Source: Plakobranchus ocellatus (taxonomy: Eukaryota > Mollusca > Gastropoda > Plakobranchidae). From it: a stretch of 32,748 nucleotides of DNA. Positions within the stretch are counted from its first letter, which is position 1. Each line of letters begins with the position of its first letter. The DNA lies in assembly GCA_019648995.1 (NCBI GenBank), contig BLXT01000273.1, positions 434,278-467,025 on the forward strand, given 5' to 3'. The translations under genes were made by a program, and so were the position numbers. A model generated the notes under the pieces. It had not been told where the DNA came from and did no database searches. It saw only the letters and a program-made list of their open reading frames with translations. Shown piece after piece: positions 30,401 through 32,748 of the stretch.

Positions 30401-32393
30401 CATGACAGCCACAAAAGTGAAATAGAGGAAATCTGTAAGGGAGCAAGTCGTGAGCTGGAGCTGGAGATTAAGATGAGGGTCACTGAGGAAGAGTGGACAG
30501 AGCAGGTCAGATGGTGGACAGATGGTGGACCTTAACTTCTAGCTTTATGTACCATTGCTTCAAAATAAAATCTAAAATTCAAACAGCATTCAAATTTGAT
30601 CTATGATTTTAAGGGCATCTACATGAACACATGAAACTGGCAAAAAAAAAAAAAAAAAAAAAAGATTCAACAAGTAGCTTAATGATTACGAGCAAGGTCT
30701 TTTAGATTTTACAATTTTAGTTCATGAGAGCTTACTGATTGATTGGAAAAGCTGCGTCCTGAAGTTTCTGAAGTTTAAGGCTGTGTATATCTTGTTTCAT
30801 GTCTTTACAAGCCATAACCATGAATTCTTATAAATGATGCATTAAAATGACAATAAAAATATTTTTATTTCTGAACAAAAAGACAAAAAGGTCCAGTACC
30901 ATAGCTCATGAAAAGTATTTTTACAAATTCACTTTTTTTATTTCATTTAATTTCATACAAAATTTTGCTCTTCAATCATATTGTGAAAAATTGGTTATAT
31001 CCTTAGACGCGAATGTTAATCACCTTATCTTCCATAATCTTTCCATCCCTTCTTTAAATTTTGCATGGTCATCTAACTATTTAGGTACTGAATTTTGAGC
31101 ACTACAAGAAGCGAGGTCCCATGTTCCTGGACAAAGCTTTCACTGAGCGTCTGCTGGAGCAGCTTGAAGATGCCGAGGCACTTTTGGCTACAATGCTTAC
31201 TTCTAGGTCAGAACAATTCTCTTAAAACTGTAGATATCTTTGATTTTCCTCATATCTTCATATAACAAAGACATGCTTCGAAATTTCTCTTTTCTAAACT
31301 CAAAATTTATATTCAGTTATTAAATTTGAAGCTTTTAAGCTGATGTATGTGAGACAAATAAATACAAATGGCATCTTTTAAATCTAAAAATTCCAATTAA
31401 TGCACTTAATGCTATTTTGAAGTGGAAAAAAAACTTTTGTAGATAATTTTTTCTTGCAGCAACATTTTATTTTAAAATACTTTTAAAATTCATAGTCAAC
31501 TTGGGACCAGAACCTGAAAGTTCACTATCTTAAAAAATTCTTGTCTGTTTTGGTCCTGATTTGATGGATATGTTTCCTTGCATCATTCTATAATTAAGGT
31601 ACATTGGTCCTCTGAGAGATGAAGCTGCCTCATGGGCAGAGAAGCTGAAGGAGGTGGCTGAGGTTCTGGAGCTGTGGCTGGAGGTGCAGGATTTGTGGCA
31701 GTATCTTGAGGCTGTCTTCAGTAACTCCCTTGCTGTCAGGGTAAGTTTGTACAATATTTTTTGTTTAACCATAGCTTTAATCTGTACTGGGGTCAAATCC
31801 TATGTACTTAAGTAGTTGAGATATTACATTGATCATGTTTAATTATTTTATTTTAAGCAATAAGGGCTAAGACAAACCAAACTAATAAATGTTTGAAAGA
31901 ATATTTAAAAGGAAAGGTATCTTTTTAGAATCTGCAAACATTGCTTGTCCACCTTAATTACTTTTTTAAAATTGATAAAAGTATTTAAATCAACAAAAAT
32001 CACACAGTTCTAAGTATCTTTGGAGGCTGCTACTTTTTGATAGATGAAAAACCTGGAAAATGTTTGCCCTGTGCACTGCACATTGTGCTTTAATTGTGTG
32101 TTTAAGCGCTGGATCTGATTTTGGATTTTAGGGAGCTCTGTAAGTTAAGATTGCTGATTTTTCTGTTTAACCTGGTTTACTTGTCAAGACTGTTATGATG
32201 AATATTGTAATGATAACAATCTTGACAATGATTATTTCAAAATTTCACTGTAATGAAAAACGTTGTATTGAATGTTTAAATCCATTGCCATCTCATTTAG
32301 GAATTACCTCAAGAAGCAAAACGCTATTCCAGGATAGACAAAGGCTGGACAAAGATGATGAAGAGAGCGTTTGATACGCGCAATGTCTTGCAG
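1..32393 (+). CDS. DNAH5/8-like: Axonemal dynein heavy chain, DNAH5/DNAH8 (outer-arm gamma) class, tail and start of linker; partial at both ends
   Basis: This entry spans a multi-exon gene; the individual exons follow. Axonemal dynein heavy chains are the ATP-driven motors of the outer arms in cilia and flagella. Their N-terminal tail binds intermediate chains and partner heavy chains and docks the arm to the doublet microtubule. Joining 31 exons (242-32393) gives 1,488 codons with no stop, and every GT-AG junction phase matches. Motifs appear in family order: PPVAGAIYWSRQL (exon 9), GPSVPGIQPAEA (exon 26), LDLLSQLYGL (exon 27), LKDWDAY (exon 28), LPQEAKRY (exon 33). These spacings match the DNAH5/DNAH8 class as I remember it. 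Outside these motifs identity is modest, so this may be a fast-evolving or lineage-specific paralogue. DNAH5 and DNAH8 cannot be told apart here. No AAA+ P-loop lies in the window; the motor should lie downstream. Confidence 0.93.
242..441 (+). CDS. DNAH5/8-like: Dynein heavy chain exon 2, tail DHC_N1
   Basis: Residues 1-67, starting TPRSRIKESREG. The acceptor is CTCGTAG before 242 and the donor is GTAAGT at 442; the exon ends in phase 2. The segment LYVRLKSCLSVQSYFREALRSL resembles the helical stretch in DHC_N1 that precedes the 'FG.FD.FC.R' region in DNAH5/8 proteins. It is followed by a Ser-rich stretch (SHFSSVSSFS) that I do not recognise as conserved. An alternative acceptor about 9 bp further in would drop three residues. 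The 619-bp intron after it (442-1060) is plain AT-rich sequence with nothing I can name. Confidence 0.8.
1061..1243 (+). CDS. DNAH5/8-like: Dynein heavy chain exon 3, tail DHC_N1
   Basis: Residues 67-128. The acceptor is CTCAAACAG; the donor is GTACGA at 1244, a weak consensus; the exon ends in phase 2. The core ILAHFDTFCSRIRQVLEVIN matches the conserved DHC_N1 pattern in which a Phe-Asp-x-Phe-Cys-x-Arg helix is followed by an Ile/Leu-rich helix. This is one of the best anchors for the N1 domain. The first 30 residues (RGSVAQGYRPSQ onward) are a poorly conserved loop. The reading frame stays open past the donor to 1290, but the phase of the next exon supports ending at 1243. The intron 1244-1957 is featureless AT-rich DNA. 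Confidence 0.88.
1958..2067 (+). CDS. DNAH5/8-like: Dynein heavy chain exon 4, tail DHC_N1
   Basis: Residues 128-165, with MSKKLVGIPRPRKEDLIVDD in frame after the completed Lys codon. The acceptor is TATGAACAG and the donor is GTTTGT at 2068, weak; the exon ends in phase 1. The KLVGI segment corresponds to the 'SKIEGI/NVEGL' position that follows the conserved helix in DNAH5/8 tails. The RPRKEDLIVDDSSENEF stretch that follows is charged and begins a non-conserved insertion continued in exon 5. The intron 2068-2514 has no recognisable feature. Confidence 0.85.
2515..2814 (+). CDS. DNAH5/8-like: Dynein heavy chain exon 5, acidic low-complexity insertion
   Basis: Residues 165-265, the longest exon in the window (300 bp). 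The acceptor is CTTTTTCAG and the donor is GTGAGA at 2815; it enters and leaves in phase 1, so skipping it would keep the frame. It opens with a run of Glu and Asp (LEREEDDDEDGDGFG), continues with IDEDEEQTAHSES and Ser/Asn/Pro-rich sequence, and ends DDGPRGLTQEELSI. I see no DHC_N1 motif in its middle, so most of it is probably a disordered loop inserted in the tail. Exon status rests on coding composition, open frame and good splice sites. The intron 2815-3463 is unremarkable. Confidence 0.85.
3464..3597 (+). CDS. DNAH5/8-like: Dynein heavy chain exon 6, tail DHC_N1
   Basis: Residues 265-309. The acceptor is TTTTTCAG and the donor is AAG|GTGAGG; the exon ends in phase 0. It begins KYYPEDEDVEGPSVSAIV and ends with VTTKTMLDVESK. 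The last residues run into the 'D.D.F...Y..F' part of the N1 domain in exon 7, which anchors its place. The first half is still acidic and looks like the end of the insertion begun in exon 4. Confidence 0.87.
3598..4834 (+). other. Intron of 1.24 kb, home of the 128-bp tandem duplication
   Basis: The intron runs from GTGAGG to TAAAACAG. Its middle (about 3780-4320) is less AT-rich than the rest. That part holds two 128-bp direct copies, annotated separately, plus a preceding stretch (3785-3950) that may belong to the same older repeat. The remainder (4320-4830) is AT-rich with no open frame worth naming. Confidence 0.7.
3951..4206. repeat. Two-copy 128-bp tandem duplication
   Basis: Positions 3951-4078 and 4079-4206 are direct copies starting AAGCTTAGATGGCAGGACG. 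I count about five differences in 128 bp (for example CATTGCTC/CATCGCTC, AACATCC/AATATCC, AAAAATAA/AAATATAA), about 96% identity, so the duplication is recent. AAGCTT occurs again at 4207, where similarity stops. Each copy carries a strong pyrimidine tract ending in TTTAG (CCCCCTCTCCCTTCTTTAG), which looks like a 3' splice site. Confidence 0.9.
4835..4971 (+). CDS. DNAH5/8-like: Dynein heavy chain exon 7, tail DHC_N1
   Basis: Residues 310-355, DKDRFDSHYNTFQGIVQDLE and on to MKTQQGLDVITK. The acceptor is TAAAACAG and the donor is GTAGGT; the exon ends in phase 2. The Asp-Phe-x3-Tyr-x2-Phe helix and the LEKFLGAYLHVIF helix fit the conserved N1 region in which other dyneins have 'F..FK..V..LE..L...I...F'. 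The GLDVITKF junction with exon 8 is continuous with the family pattern '..LL.KF..I'. Confidence 0.92.
4972..5727 (+). other. Intron, 756 bp, no recognisable element
   Basis: AT-rich sequence between GTAGGT and ATGTCAG. I see a T-run near 5692-5701 and nothing resembling a gene, a structured RNA or a mobile element. Confidence 0.8.
5728..5848 (+). CDS. DNAH5/8-like: Dynein heavy chain exon 8, tail DHC_N1
   Basis: Residues 355-395, FNAIANRSGVRGTVAEKYVE then IFGWYESDLDEVQKIYETHK. The acceptor is AATGTCAG and the donor is AAG|GTAAAC; the exon ends in phase 0. The 'F..I..R..IR..I.EKY' and 'Y..DL..V...Y' patterns are characteristic of heavy chain tails just before the PPVAG motif. It was recognised by these motifs and by fit with exon 9, 152 bp downstream. 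Confidence 0.95.
6001..6144 (+). CDS. DNAH5/8-like: Dynein heavy chain exon 9, tail, PPVAG motif
   Basis: Residues 396-443. The acceptor is TTCTGCAG and the donor is CAG|GTAAAC; both ends are phase 0. It encodes NAPPVAGAIYWSRQLLKRIE and PMKIFRDNKAVTSLADFGRQ. The PP(V/I)AG-x-I-x-W-x-RQL-x2-R motif is among the most conserved in axonemal dynein tails and is the main basis for calling this family. The aromatic Trp, the Arg-Gln pair and the following 'R...PM..F' are all present. The intron 6145-6581 contains only a T-run near 6421. Confidence 0.97.
6582..6742 (+). CDS. DNAH5/8-like: Dynein heavy chain exon 10, tail DHC_N1
   Basis: Residues 444-497, VRIYNRLATALVTFESLWFT then QWKNNIEQARSGLRATLFV. 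The acceptor is TATCTCTAG and the donor is AG|GTTGGT; the exon ends in phase 2. It matches the DNAH5/8 region '.IR.YN....VL..FE.....W...I......L...L.V..P..G...VN.D' closely. LFVLHPQSGEIIVNAD is particularly diagnostic of DNAH5/8 over other axonemal classes, from my memory of the family. The intron 6743-7548 (806 bp) holds nothing nameable. Confidence 0.96.
7549..7689 (+). CDS. DNAH5/8-like: Dynein heavy chain exon 11, tail DHC_N1
   Basis: Residues 497-544, RVLELIHEAKWMTRLDIQIP and on to SHLELVLSDFK. The acceptor is TCATTCAG with a single base completing the Arg codon; the donor is GTCAGT at 7690; the exon ends in phase 2. The pattern 'L.E.I.E.K.M..L...IP..A......E...K.....L...L..' is the standard end of the conserved N1 block. 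Of the two AGs at the acceptor, only the first keeps the frame. Confidence 0.95.
7690..8503 (+). other. Intron, 814 bp, with a GC-richer possible SINE scrap
   Basis: Mostly AT-rich. Positions about 7828-7890 stand out in composition and begin AGTTCGAGCCCTACCACTGG, which resembles a tRNA-type B box (GTTCGAGCC) and is annotated separately. The remainder has no recognisable content. Confidence 0.7.
7830..7890 (+). repeat. Possible truncated tRNA-SINE, B-box side
   Basis: AGTTCGAGCC at 7831-7840 fits the Pol III B box consensus. The next bases (CTACCACTGGTACACTGG) resemble the stretch after the B box of the SINE head at 12579-12633 when that one is read on the minus strand (GTTTGAGC then TTACCACCAG). 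No A box is seen upstream, so this would be a 5'-truncated or decayed copy. Confidence 0.35.
8504..8622 (+). CDS. DNAH5/8-like: Dynein heavy chain exon 12, tail
   Basis: Residues 544-584, KDVCKSIPAPLSKLFSPHVQ then QQLQPGLSTLAWNSMNI. The acceptor is TACACTAG and the donor is GTCAGA at 8623; the exon ends in phase 1. It matches the DNAH5/8 segment in which a 'P......P....V...L..GL..L.W.S' pattern follows the N1 block. The LSTLAWNS element is the clearest landmark. The join to exon 11 leaves no gap against the family pattern, so I do not expect a missed exon in the preceding intron. Confidence 0.94.
8651..8680. repeat. CT dinucleotide repeat
   Basis: A run of about 11 TC/CT units broken once by an A near 8674, starting 29 bp into the intron after exon 12. 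It is a simple microsatellite. Confidence 0.95.
9136..9290 (+). CDS. DNAH5/8-like: Dynein heavy chain exon 13, tail
   Basis: Residues 584-635, DAFLHQVHTATEKLKNLSQL then VNNVMENKVIGMINTIQNF and DPDLAFSRTW. The acceptor is CTGTGCAG and the donor is TGG|GTAAGT; the exon ends in phase 0. It fits the helix pattern '.F...V......L...V..I.E..I...L..I' of DNAH5/8 tails. The GC content and coding bias are clearly above those of the flanking introns. The intron before it (8623-9135) holds only the CT repeat. Confidence 0.93.
9291..10302 (+). other. Intron, 1.01 kb
   Basis: AT-rich with a T-run followed directly by a G-run (about 9571-9591), a place where length may be uncertain in the assembly. No gene, mobile element or structured RNA was recognised. 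The pyrimidine tract before the next exon (TTTTTTTTTCTTTTCTTCACAG) is strong. Confidence 0.75.
10303..10428 (+). CDS. DNAH5/8-like: Dynein heavy chain exon 14, tail
   Basis: Residues 636-677, PVDEFKSTMMSNIDERSAIL then QGYVETVLAGLQAVANLLTT and KK. The acceptor is TCTTCACAG and the donor is AAG|GTAAAC; both ends are phase 0. It takes the place of the DNAH5/8 segment '..E.........A..L......V..A...LI..' but similarity is weak, so assignment rests on frame, phase and position. The protein ends in Lys-Lys, just where a possible microexon would add four more basic residues. Confidence 0.9.
11315..11326 (+). CDS. DNAH5/8-like: Tentative 12-nt microexon, Lys-Lys-Arg-Lys
   Basis: AAAAAGCGCAAG is flanked by a pyrimidine-rich tract ending in CCCTTAG and by GTAAAG, so both splice sites look good. 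It is exactly four codons, phase 0 at both ends, matching the phase-0 end of exon 14 and the phase-0 start of exon 16. Inclusion would extend the Lys-Lys at the end of exon 14 into KKKKRK. A 12-nt fit can arise by chance in 3.3 kb, so RNA evidence is needed. Confidence 0.4.
11489..11704. mobile_element. Foldback / MITE-like element, about 216 bp
   Basis: The ends are inverted copies. CTTGAAAT at 11489-11496 pairs with ATTTCAAG at 11697-11704. A perfect 15-bp arm, AATGAGTCAGAAGTC at 11504-11518, pairs with its complement at 11676-11690. About 23 of 30 terminal bases match. The inner parts (near ATCTTTAGAATGCTAATATC and GATATCTTAATCTTTAAC) also show diverged pairing. There is no coding capacity and I see no convincing target-site duplication, so the superfamily is unknown. 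Confidence 0.6.
12299..12302. other. Assembly gap (4 N) inside an A-run
   Basis: Four undetermined bases lie within a homopolymer (12290-12309). This is most likely an unresolved A-run length and lies in an intron, so it does not touch the coding model. Confidence 0.97.
12579..12633 (-). mobile_element. tRNA-derived SINE head
   Basis: Read on the minus strand from 12626, TGGCATAGTGATTAG fits the tRNA A box. GGTTTGAGC (complement of 12581-12589) fits a slightly decayed B box (GGTTCGANTC). The 37 bases from the start of the A box to the start of the B box are a few fewer than in a true tRNA, and I cannot fold an acceptor stem. A tRNA-derived SINE remnant is therefore more likely than a tRNA gene. 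The body would run toward lower coordinates; I could not fix its 3' end. Confidence 0.6.
13731..13841 (+). CDS. DNAH5/8-like: Dynein heavy chain exon 16, tail spacer
   Basis: Residues 678-714, EYTITLKSVAHAHTTIMSKL then RNIRQKATDKTHHTSKS. The acceptor is TTTTTTCTGCAG and the donor is GTATGT; both ends are phase 0. It is helical and basic, and ends in a Lys/Thr/His/Ser-rich stretch. The position corresponds to a poorly conserved spacer in DNAH5/8 tails. I recognise no motif, so the call rests on strong splice sites, phase and codon composition. Confidence 0.87.
13842..16496 (+). other. Intron, 2.66 kb, no recognisable element
   Basis: AT-rich throughout, with homopolymer A and T runs. An imperfect direct repeat, about CTCAAGA-ATGTAAAAACAAG at 14750 and CTCAAGATGTAAAAAACAAG at 14824, is probably local slippage or chance. 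No open frame on either strand resembles a known protein, and I saw no tRNA-like or inverted-repeat element of note. Confidence 0.7.
16497..16614 (+). CDS. DNAH5/8-like: Dynein heavy chain exon 17, charged helix
   Basis: Residues 715-754, PDSKQALKEKKLQMLLDDDE then HEKEKKEQAAEEANVVELI. The acceptor is ATCCACAACAG and the donor is G|GTGAGT; the exon ends in phase 1. A long charged helix with a Lys-rich half and an acidic half, likely coiled or single alpha-helix. DNAH5/8 proteins also have an acidic and Lys-rich stretch here before the 'F......L...' helix, so the position fits though the sequence is diverged. Confidence 0.92.
17110..17293 (+). CDS. DNAH5/8-like: Dynein heavy chain exon 18, tail helix plus Ser-rich loop
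   Basis: Residues 754-815. The acceptor is TTGAACCAG and the donor is GG|GTAAGA; the exon ends in phase 2. GHFKNQVFQAVLSATTTSLA fits the DNAH5/8 helix '.F......L......SL..L'. It is followed by TPSSNIETQSDCSSPSPRAA, a Ser/Pro-rich loop that continues in exon 19 and that I do not recall from other family members. The intron before it (16615-17109) has no feature of note. Confidence 0.92.
17547..17699 (+). CDS. DNAH5/8-like: Dynein heavy chain exon 19, Ser/Gly/Asn-rich loop
   Basis: Residues 815-866, GGSLGNSRVNSAQSAGGGRV then SQNSNRPDSTMTNLSEMTW and SPGENAVVSTLLQ. The acceptor is CATCTTATAG and the donor is CA|GTGAGT; the exon starts and ends in phase 2, so it can be skipped in frame. Rich in Ser, Gly and Asn, with likely disorder. 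It lies between two helical tail elements and looks like an expanded surface loop. Confidence 0.9.
17700..18100 (+). other. Intron, 401 bp, no recognisable element
   Basis: Plain AT-rich intron between GTGAGT and AAATTACAG. Nothing was found in it. Confidence 0.8.
18101..18213 (+). CDS. DNAH5/8-like: Dynein heavy chain exon 20, tail
   Basis: Residues 866-904, FEVSVKFSVPNIIVEPTLDV then VQKAITDMSNAILEANN. The acceptor is AAATTACAG and the donor is G|GTGTGC, a weak consensus; the exon ends in phase 1. This matches the DNAH5/8 pattern '....V.L.IPN....PSLD..Q.AI......IL...' and is a strong family anchor: Pro-Asn, then Pro-x-Leu-Asp, then Gln-x-Ala-Ile. Confidence 0.95.
18214..19274 (+). other. 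Intron, 1.06 kb, with a diverged direct repeat
   Basis: Contains an A-run near 18459-18470 and a diverged direct duplication with a 69-bp offset (CACCTTTGATG at 18917 and CGCCTTTGATT at 18986, each followed by a TCTTGACTT block). A stretch at 18700-18850 is less AT-rich and open on the minus strand, but I recognise no protein in it. Confidence 0.65.
18885..19030. repeat. Diverged 69-bp direct repeat
   Basis: The blocks CACCTTTGATGTTTGTGTCT and CGCCTTTGATTTCTTATATC are each followed by TGACTT. They then continue with similar A/G-rich tails (ATGAAAGGTGCATAAA and ATTAAAGTTGTATGAAA). The offset is 69 bp. This is an old local tandem duplication. Confidence 0.5.
19275..19379 (+). CDS. DNAH5/8-like: Dynein heavy chain exon 21, tail
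   Basis: Residues 904-939, EISWMSESGDESFYGMISSD then GNIQELISQLTAVID. The acceptor is AATCAACAG and the donor is G|GTATGT; the exon ends in phase 1. It corresponds to the 'I..L...L...V..L' helix of DNAH5/8 tails that precedes the 'Y..LW..D' motif of exon 22. The first half is acidic and not conserved. The 677-bp intron after it (19380-20056) has no recognisable content. Confidence 0.92.
20057..20187 (+). CDS. DNAH5/8-like: Dynein heavy chain exon 22, tail, LWRDD motif
   Basis: Residues 939-982, with FHFSYYNFLWRDDMYGNFNE and ending VVAINRE. The acceptor is TCTGTCTGCAG and the donor is GAG|GTAGGA; the exon ends in phase 0. 'F..Y..LW..D......F' is a widely conserved dynein tail motif, and the Phe-Leu-Trp core is intact here. 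Confidence 0.96.
20451..20612 (+). CDS. DNAH5/8-like: Dynein heavy chain exon 23, tail
   Basis: Residues 983-1036, VERYLYLEKKVLGIPARLPV then GPINLFSDPIKDSLHGFSMA and WKTKFASVLHEEAK. The acceptor is TCCTAATAG and the donor is AAG|GTGATG, a weak consensus; both ends are phase 0. It matches the DNAH5/8 segment 'I......E..I......V.G...L...P.K..L......W...Y...L'. The reading frame continues open into the intron, which is chance given the exact fit with exon 24. The intron 20613-20982 (370 bp) is plain. Confidence 0.95.
20983..21158 (+). CDS. DNAH5/8-like: Dynein heavy chain exon 24, tail
   Basis: Residues 1037-1095, starting KKLDSVVTYRTNVQTRLEQH; then LHLLEELRDMENKIDGIYLP and METMYLKLR-type sequence. 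The acceptor is TCCTTATAG and the donor is AG|GTATGT; the exon ends in phase 2. It matches '....L......LS....DLDD.R..M..L..IR......D....P.E.....L' of DNAH5/8. The ELRDMENK and LPLETMY elements are the clearest landmarks. Confidence 0.96.
21159..21758 (+). other. Intron, 600 bp, with CA repeat
   Basis: Contains a C-rich tract (21247-21262) followed by a CA microsatellite (about 21273-21298), then long pyrimidine runs. No gene-like content. Confidence 0.85.
21273..21298. repeat. CA dinucleotide microsatellite
   Basis: About 13 CA/AC units. A simple sequence repeat likely to vary in length between individuals. Confidence 0.95.
21759..21915 (+). CDS. DNAH5/8-like: Dynein heavy chain exon 25, tail
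   Basis: Residues 1095-1147, REFELRLPRQEVEEVDSLRE then KWAALMELAEQVREVLLKER and FEQELDKQVK. The acceptor is TATTACAG and the donor is AAG|GTGAGG; the exon ends in phase 0. It aligns well with the DNAH5/8 coiled segment '....V..EE.E.VD.L...W..L...A..V...L.....F...L...V'. GluGlu-Val-Asp-Ser-Leu is diagnostic. The following intron (21916-22450) has no recognisable element. Confidence 0.97.
22451..22663 (+). CDS. DNAH5/8-like: Dynein heavy chain exon 26, tail, GPxVPGI motif
   Basis: Residues 1148-1218, TFVVEVIQFRNAFDAQGPSV then PGIQPAEAVSRLQDFQHRY and LFGIACKPFPELDKTGE. The acceptor is ATCTTTTAG and the donor is GAG|GTAGAG; both ends are phase 0. 'F...Y...GP.VPGI.P.EA..RL..FQ' followed by 'LFGLP...YPEL' is the strongest DNAH5/8-type signature in the window. 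It continues in frame into the linker exon that follows. The intron 22664-23198 has nothing nameable. Confidence 0.98.
23199..23312 (+). CDS. DNAH5/8-like: Dynein heavy chain exon 27, start of linker DHC_N2
   Basis: Residues 1219-1256, ELDLLSQLYGLFQKFIRFDN then KFRDTLWAEVDLEGSSAE. The acceptor is TCCTACAG and the donor is GAG|GTAGGC; both ends are phase 0. It matches the DHC_N2 opening 'EL.LL.KLY.LY......Y..ILW..V'. The linker is the rod that swings across the AAA+ ring in the power stroke, so sequence constraint rises from here on. The intron 23313-23884 has no recognisable element. Confidence 0.97.
23885..24016 (+). CDS. DNAH5/8-like: Dynein heavy chain exon 28, linker
   Basis: Residues 1257-1300, VEGYWDECLALPSKLKDWDA then YNDLKTKLQTYLAYFPLLQK and LASK. 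The acceptor is ATACTCAG and the donor is AAG|GTATGT; both ends are phase 0. It closely follows the family pattern '......C..LPK.LKDW.A..DLK..I..F....PLL..M..K'. The next intron is the longest in the window. Confidence 0.98.
24348..24426. repeat. ATT trinucleotide microsatellite, about 26 units
   Basis: A pure TAT/ATT array of about 79 bp with no visible interruptions, so it is likely unstable in length and polymorphic. On the minus strand it gives an artificial poly-Asn frame. Confidence 0.97.
25427..25512. repeat. Short tandem repeat, about 30-bp unit
   Basis: Three to four diverged units around AGAGACTCTCAAATATATA, beginning near 25427, 25440, 25470 and 25497. The longest agreement is AGACTCTCAAATATATA, and unit lengths differ slightly. 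Confidence 0.6.
29282..29391 (+). CDS. DNAH5/8-like: Dynein heavy chain exon 29, linker
   Basis: Residues 1301-1337, EIRNRHWLQVMQVTHSSFQL then EGNVFKLCHLLDIGLI. The acceptor is TGTGTCCAG and the donor is AG|GTGAGC; the exon ends in phase 2. It matches 'M..RHW..I...TG..F..E...F.L..IM...L'. The invariant Arg-His-Trp is present. The usual Gly after Thr (TG..F) is His here. Clear GC enrichment marks the exon against its intron. Confidence 0.98.
29392..30408 (+). other. Intron, 1.02 kb
   Basis: Contains an A-rich tract (about 29715-29790, repeated CAAAAAAAA-type units) and a T-run near 29807. No gene-like or mobile-element content was recognised. Confidence 0.8.
30409..30505 (+). CDS. DNAH5/8-like: Dynein heavy chain exon 30, linker
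   Basis: Residues 1337-1369, SHKSEIEEICKGASRELELE then IKMRVTEEEWTEQ. The acceptor is ACATGACAG and the donor is CAG|GTCAGA; the exon ends in phase 0. It matches '.HK..IEDIC..A..E..IE.KL..V...W..Q' of the linker. The reading frame runs about 10 codons past the donor by chance. The following intron (30506-31084) holds a 23-bp A-run (30642-30664). Confidence 0.96.
31085..31206 (+). CDS. DNAH5/8-like: Dynein heavy chain exon 31, linker
   Basis: Residues 1370-1410, VLNFEHYKKRGPMFLDKAFT then ERLLEQLEDAEALLATMLTS and R. The acceptor is CTATTTAG and the donor is AG|GTCAGA; the exon ends in phase 2. It matches 'NF.F..FK.RG...L......E....LED....L..LL.SRY'. In most dyneins the last residues read SNRY or SRF/Y; here the Ser-Arg-Tyr spans the junction to exon 32. 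Confidence 0.97.
31599..31740 (+). CDS. DNAH5/8-like: Dynein heavy chain exon 32, linker
   Basis: Residues 1410-1457, RYIGPLRDEAASWAEKLKEV then AEVLELWLEVQDLWQYLEAV and FSNSLAVR. The acceptor is ATAATTAAG (AAG|GTAC) and the donor is AGG|GTAAGT; the exon ends in phase 0. It contains the near-universal linker motif W...Q..W.YLE..F (here WLEVQDLWQYLEAVF). The acceptor has a poor pyrimidine tract, but the motif leaves no doubt about the exon. The intron before it is 392 bp and has no visible features. Confidence 0.98.
32301..32393 (+). CDS. DNAH5/8-like: Dynein heavy chain exon 33, linker
   Basis: Residues 1458-1488, ELPQEAKRYSRIDKGWTKMM then KRAFDTRNVLQ. The acceptor is CTCATTTAG and the donor is CAG|GTAAAA; both ends are phase 0. 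'LP.EAK.F..ID..W...M..A...PNV' is a core linker motif shared by DNAH5/8. Most members have Phe rather than Tyr after AKR, and Pro before Asn-Val; here Tyr and Arg occupy these places. The coding sequence continues beyond the window. Confidence 0.98.
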
Positions 32394-32748
32394 GTAAAAA
32401 AACTTCCCTGTGATGGACATACATAATTTTGCTTTTACTATCCTGTTTATCTGATTTGGTATATTCTGAGATTAGCTTTTATTTGATACAGTTCATTTTC
32501 TACTTTAGCGATCTCATGCCTTCAAATTTCATTTGGCAGGGAACACTGCTGATTAGCAGTGTCACTGTATATTAGTCATGACATGAATATAATATTACTA
32601 ATTGATCACAATACCCAGTTGAGATACTATATTGTAATTCTCAAACATAAATAATTTTTTTTGAGAAATGATAAAGACCCAAACAGAATATCTTTGCTTT
32701 GAAAAACAATTAATAATAAATCACTGTAATGAAGACTTTCAGCTATGA
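32394..32748 (+). other. Start of intron after exon 33
   Basis: AT-rich sequence following donor GTAAAA. No further exon is visible before the window ends. Confidence 0.85.

Overview
The window looks like animal nuclear DNA. It is strongly AT-rich, with exons of 90-300 bp split by GT-AG introns, dispersed short repeats and microsatellites, and no bacterial-type gene organisation. A lophotrochozoan such as a mollusc is plausible from the style of the introns and a tRNA-derived SINE, but that is a guess. A run of four Ns at 12299-12302 shows this is a draft assembly.

One gene explains nearly all of the coding signal. It is a plus-strand axonemal dynein heavy chain, open at both ends of the window. 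I assembled 31 supported exons between 242 and 32393. Their junction phases all agree and together they give an uninterrupted 1,488-codon frame. Two further exons are tentative: positions 1-60, and a 12-nt microexon at 11315-11326. Motif order places the protein in the DNAH5/DNAH8 (outer-arm gamma) class. The window holds the tail (DHC_N1, exons 2 to about 14), a charged and low-complexity spacer (exons 16-19), the C-terminal tail helices (exons 20-26) and the start of the linker (DHC_N2, exons 27-33). The AAA+ motor, its P-loops, the stalk and the microtubule-binding domain must lie downstream of the window. The N-terminus and promoter lie upstream.

Layout: 1-10428 holds closely spaced tail exons with 0.15-1.2 kb introns. 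One of these introns carries a recent 128-bp tandem duplication. 10429-16496 is intron-dominated (3.3 kb and 2.7 kb) and carries a foldback/MITE-like element, a tRNA-SINE head, the assembly gap and a possible cryptic exon. 16497-24016 is again exon-dense. 24017-29281 is one 5.3-kb intron with a 26-unit ATT microsatellite. 29282-32393 holds the first linker exons. I found no second gene on either strand and no functional tRNA, rRNA or CRISPR.

The points of most interest are how divergent this dynein tail is, its two lineage-style insertions (an acidic exon and a Ser/Gly/Asn-rich pair of exons), the microexon, and the repeats inside introns. I see no evidence for a wholly new biological system. 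Residue numbers below count from the first residue of exon 2 and exclude the two tentative exons.
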